From Diprion similis (taxonomy: Eukaryota; Arthropoda; Insecta; Hymenoptera; Diprionidae): a stretch of DNA of 64,000 nt. Numbering within the stretch: the stretch's first letter is position 1; every line of letters starts with the position of its first letter. The notes under the pieces were generated by a model that saw only the letters and a program-made list of their open reading frames with translations, was not told where the DNA came from and searched no databases. This document shows, piece by piece, positions 63,271 through 64,000 of this stretch. The translations under genes were made by a program, and so were the position numbers. Location of the stretch: positions 17,696,031 through 17,760,030 of the forward strand of contig NC_060106.1 in assembly GCF_021155765.1 (NCBI RefSeq), in the 5' to 3' direction.

Positions 63271-63460
63271 ATTAATCGATTGATCGTAGACTTACATTAA
63301 TTACTTGTCAGTTTATTTTGAATTGATTTATTGTGATTGATTGAAAACGCGATTGATTGATCGATTGATCGATCGGGAAAACAAGTAACTGAGAGAGGCG
63401 AATAATCGATCAGTTGAAAAAAATAATTAATCGAGATCTGCGATTAATCGATCAGTTGCA
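63271..63460. other. Cluster of ATCGAT / TTAATCGAT / TGATTGAT words
   Basis: In 190 bp there are repeated TTAATCGAT (two copies, plus TTAATCGAG), AATCGATCAGTTG (two copies, about 50 bp apart) and a GATTGATTGATCGATTGATCGATCGG core at 63351-63376. The words resemble sites for homeodomain/TALE-type factors, but may be a decaying tetranucleotide repeat. Confidence 0.4.
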
Positions 63461-64000
63461 GACACCTATAAGTATAAACACAAGATGTTGACACAAAGCT
63501 TTACAAGCTTGTGACTTTAGTCGGAAAAATACGCGGGCGTAGTAAACTTGTGGCTTTGTTAAAAAATCGCTGAATACGAATTTGGTTTAAAAAACAAACG
63601 AGCAACAATGTATTATTTATAAAATGATCGACAATAGGACTTGTTTCGTCTGAACATCTGGTTTCGATTTTCACCATATTGACGAGAGATTTTCGTTCCA
63701 GTAAAATTCAACTCAAACGACTTCAGTCGAACAGTTTGAACCCTGATTGAATCAGTTTTACCGTTTGATCAATATCTCGACTGCAGGTCTGCCCGCCTGA
63801 TACATCCTTAAGACACTATTTATCAATCGGGTTTCATATTATATACCAAGCAGTTTTCTGCACCGCTCCGAAGGATCTGCTTCTCGTTCCGCCCCGTTTG
63901 CCCGGGTAAATGCGACGTAATTGAGCATATATAGCTTGGTAACGGAGAATTAATGTCCTCGGGGTCTTTGTGTACCTCGGCAGCCTTTGTCGACGATCGC
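63461..64000. other. End of window, no feature
   Basis: Nothing recognised. Confidence 0.4.

Overview
The window looks like nuclear DNA of an insect, most likely a hymenopteran (sawfly- or wasp-like). The evidence is an RR-1 chitin-binding cuticular protein gene, ABCA transporters with many short introns, secreted trypsin-like proteases, AT-rich introns, and several classes of eukaryotic transposon. The order-level guess is inference. No prokaryotic operon, CRISPR array or rRNA was seen.

Layout. Bases 1-894 hold the last three exons of a TMEM209-like gene on the + strand. Bases 1610-11650 are a tandem satellite of about 32 copies of a 312-bp unit, with block duplications spanning several units and degenerate edge copies. 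Directly after it lies a decayed, apparently one-ended hAT transposon (transposase 11971-13587, right terminus near 14500), then a poly(A)-tailed retroposon-like segment ending in 35 A. Bases 15351-36890 hold two full-length ABCA-type ABC transporters in tandem (about 1679 and 1670 aa). Each has 24 coding exons; all introns lie at equivalent positions and 16 of 24 exon lengths are identical. The first copy carries a PIF/Harbinger-like MITE in intron 2 and a broken LINE reverse transcriptase in intron 9. Bases 37577-41653 hold two secreted trypsin-like serine proteases (273 and 275 aa), each with four exons and the same intron phases. A Gly-rich RR-1 cuticular protein gene (286 aa, five exons, TATA box) runs on the - strand from 44294 to 42561. 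The final ~19.5 kb has no recognised gene. It contains one inverted solitary relic of the satellite unit, an 18-bp inverted repeat, simple repeats, a cluster of ATCGAT-type words, and one TATA-preceded open exon of unknown identity near 62.7 kb.

How the genes relate. The sequence shows two independent tandem gene duplications (ABCA lipid-type transporters; secreted proteases) next to a cuticle gene. Nothing indicates an operon-like or biochemical link among them. The most unusual structures are the satellite array with its internal block duplications and its solitary relic 40 kb away. All splice models were read by hand from GT/AG sites, reading frame and paralogue comparison. In every gene the exon sum is divisible by three.
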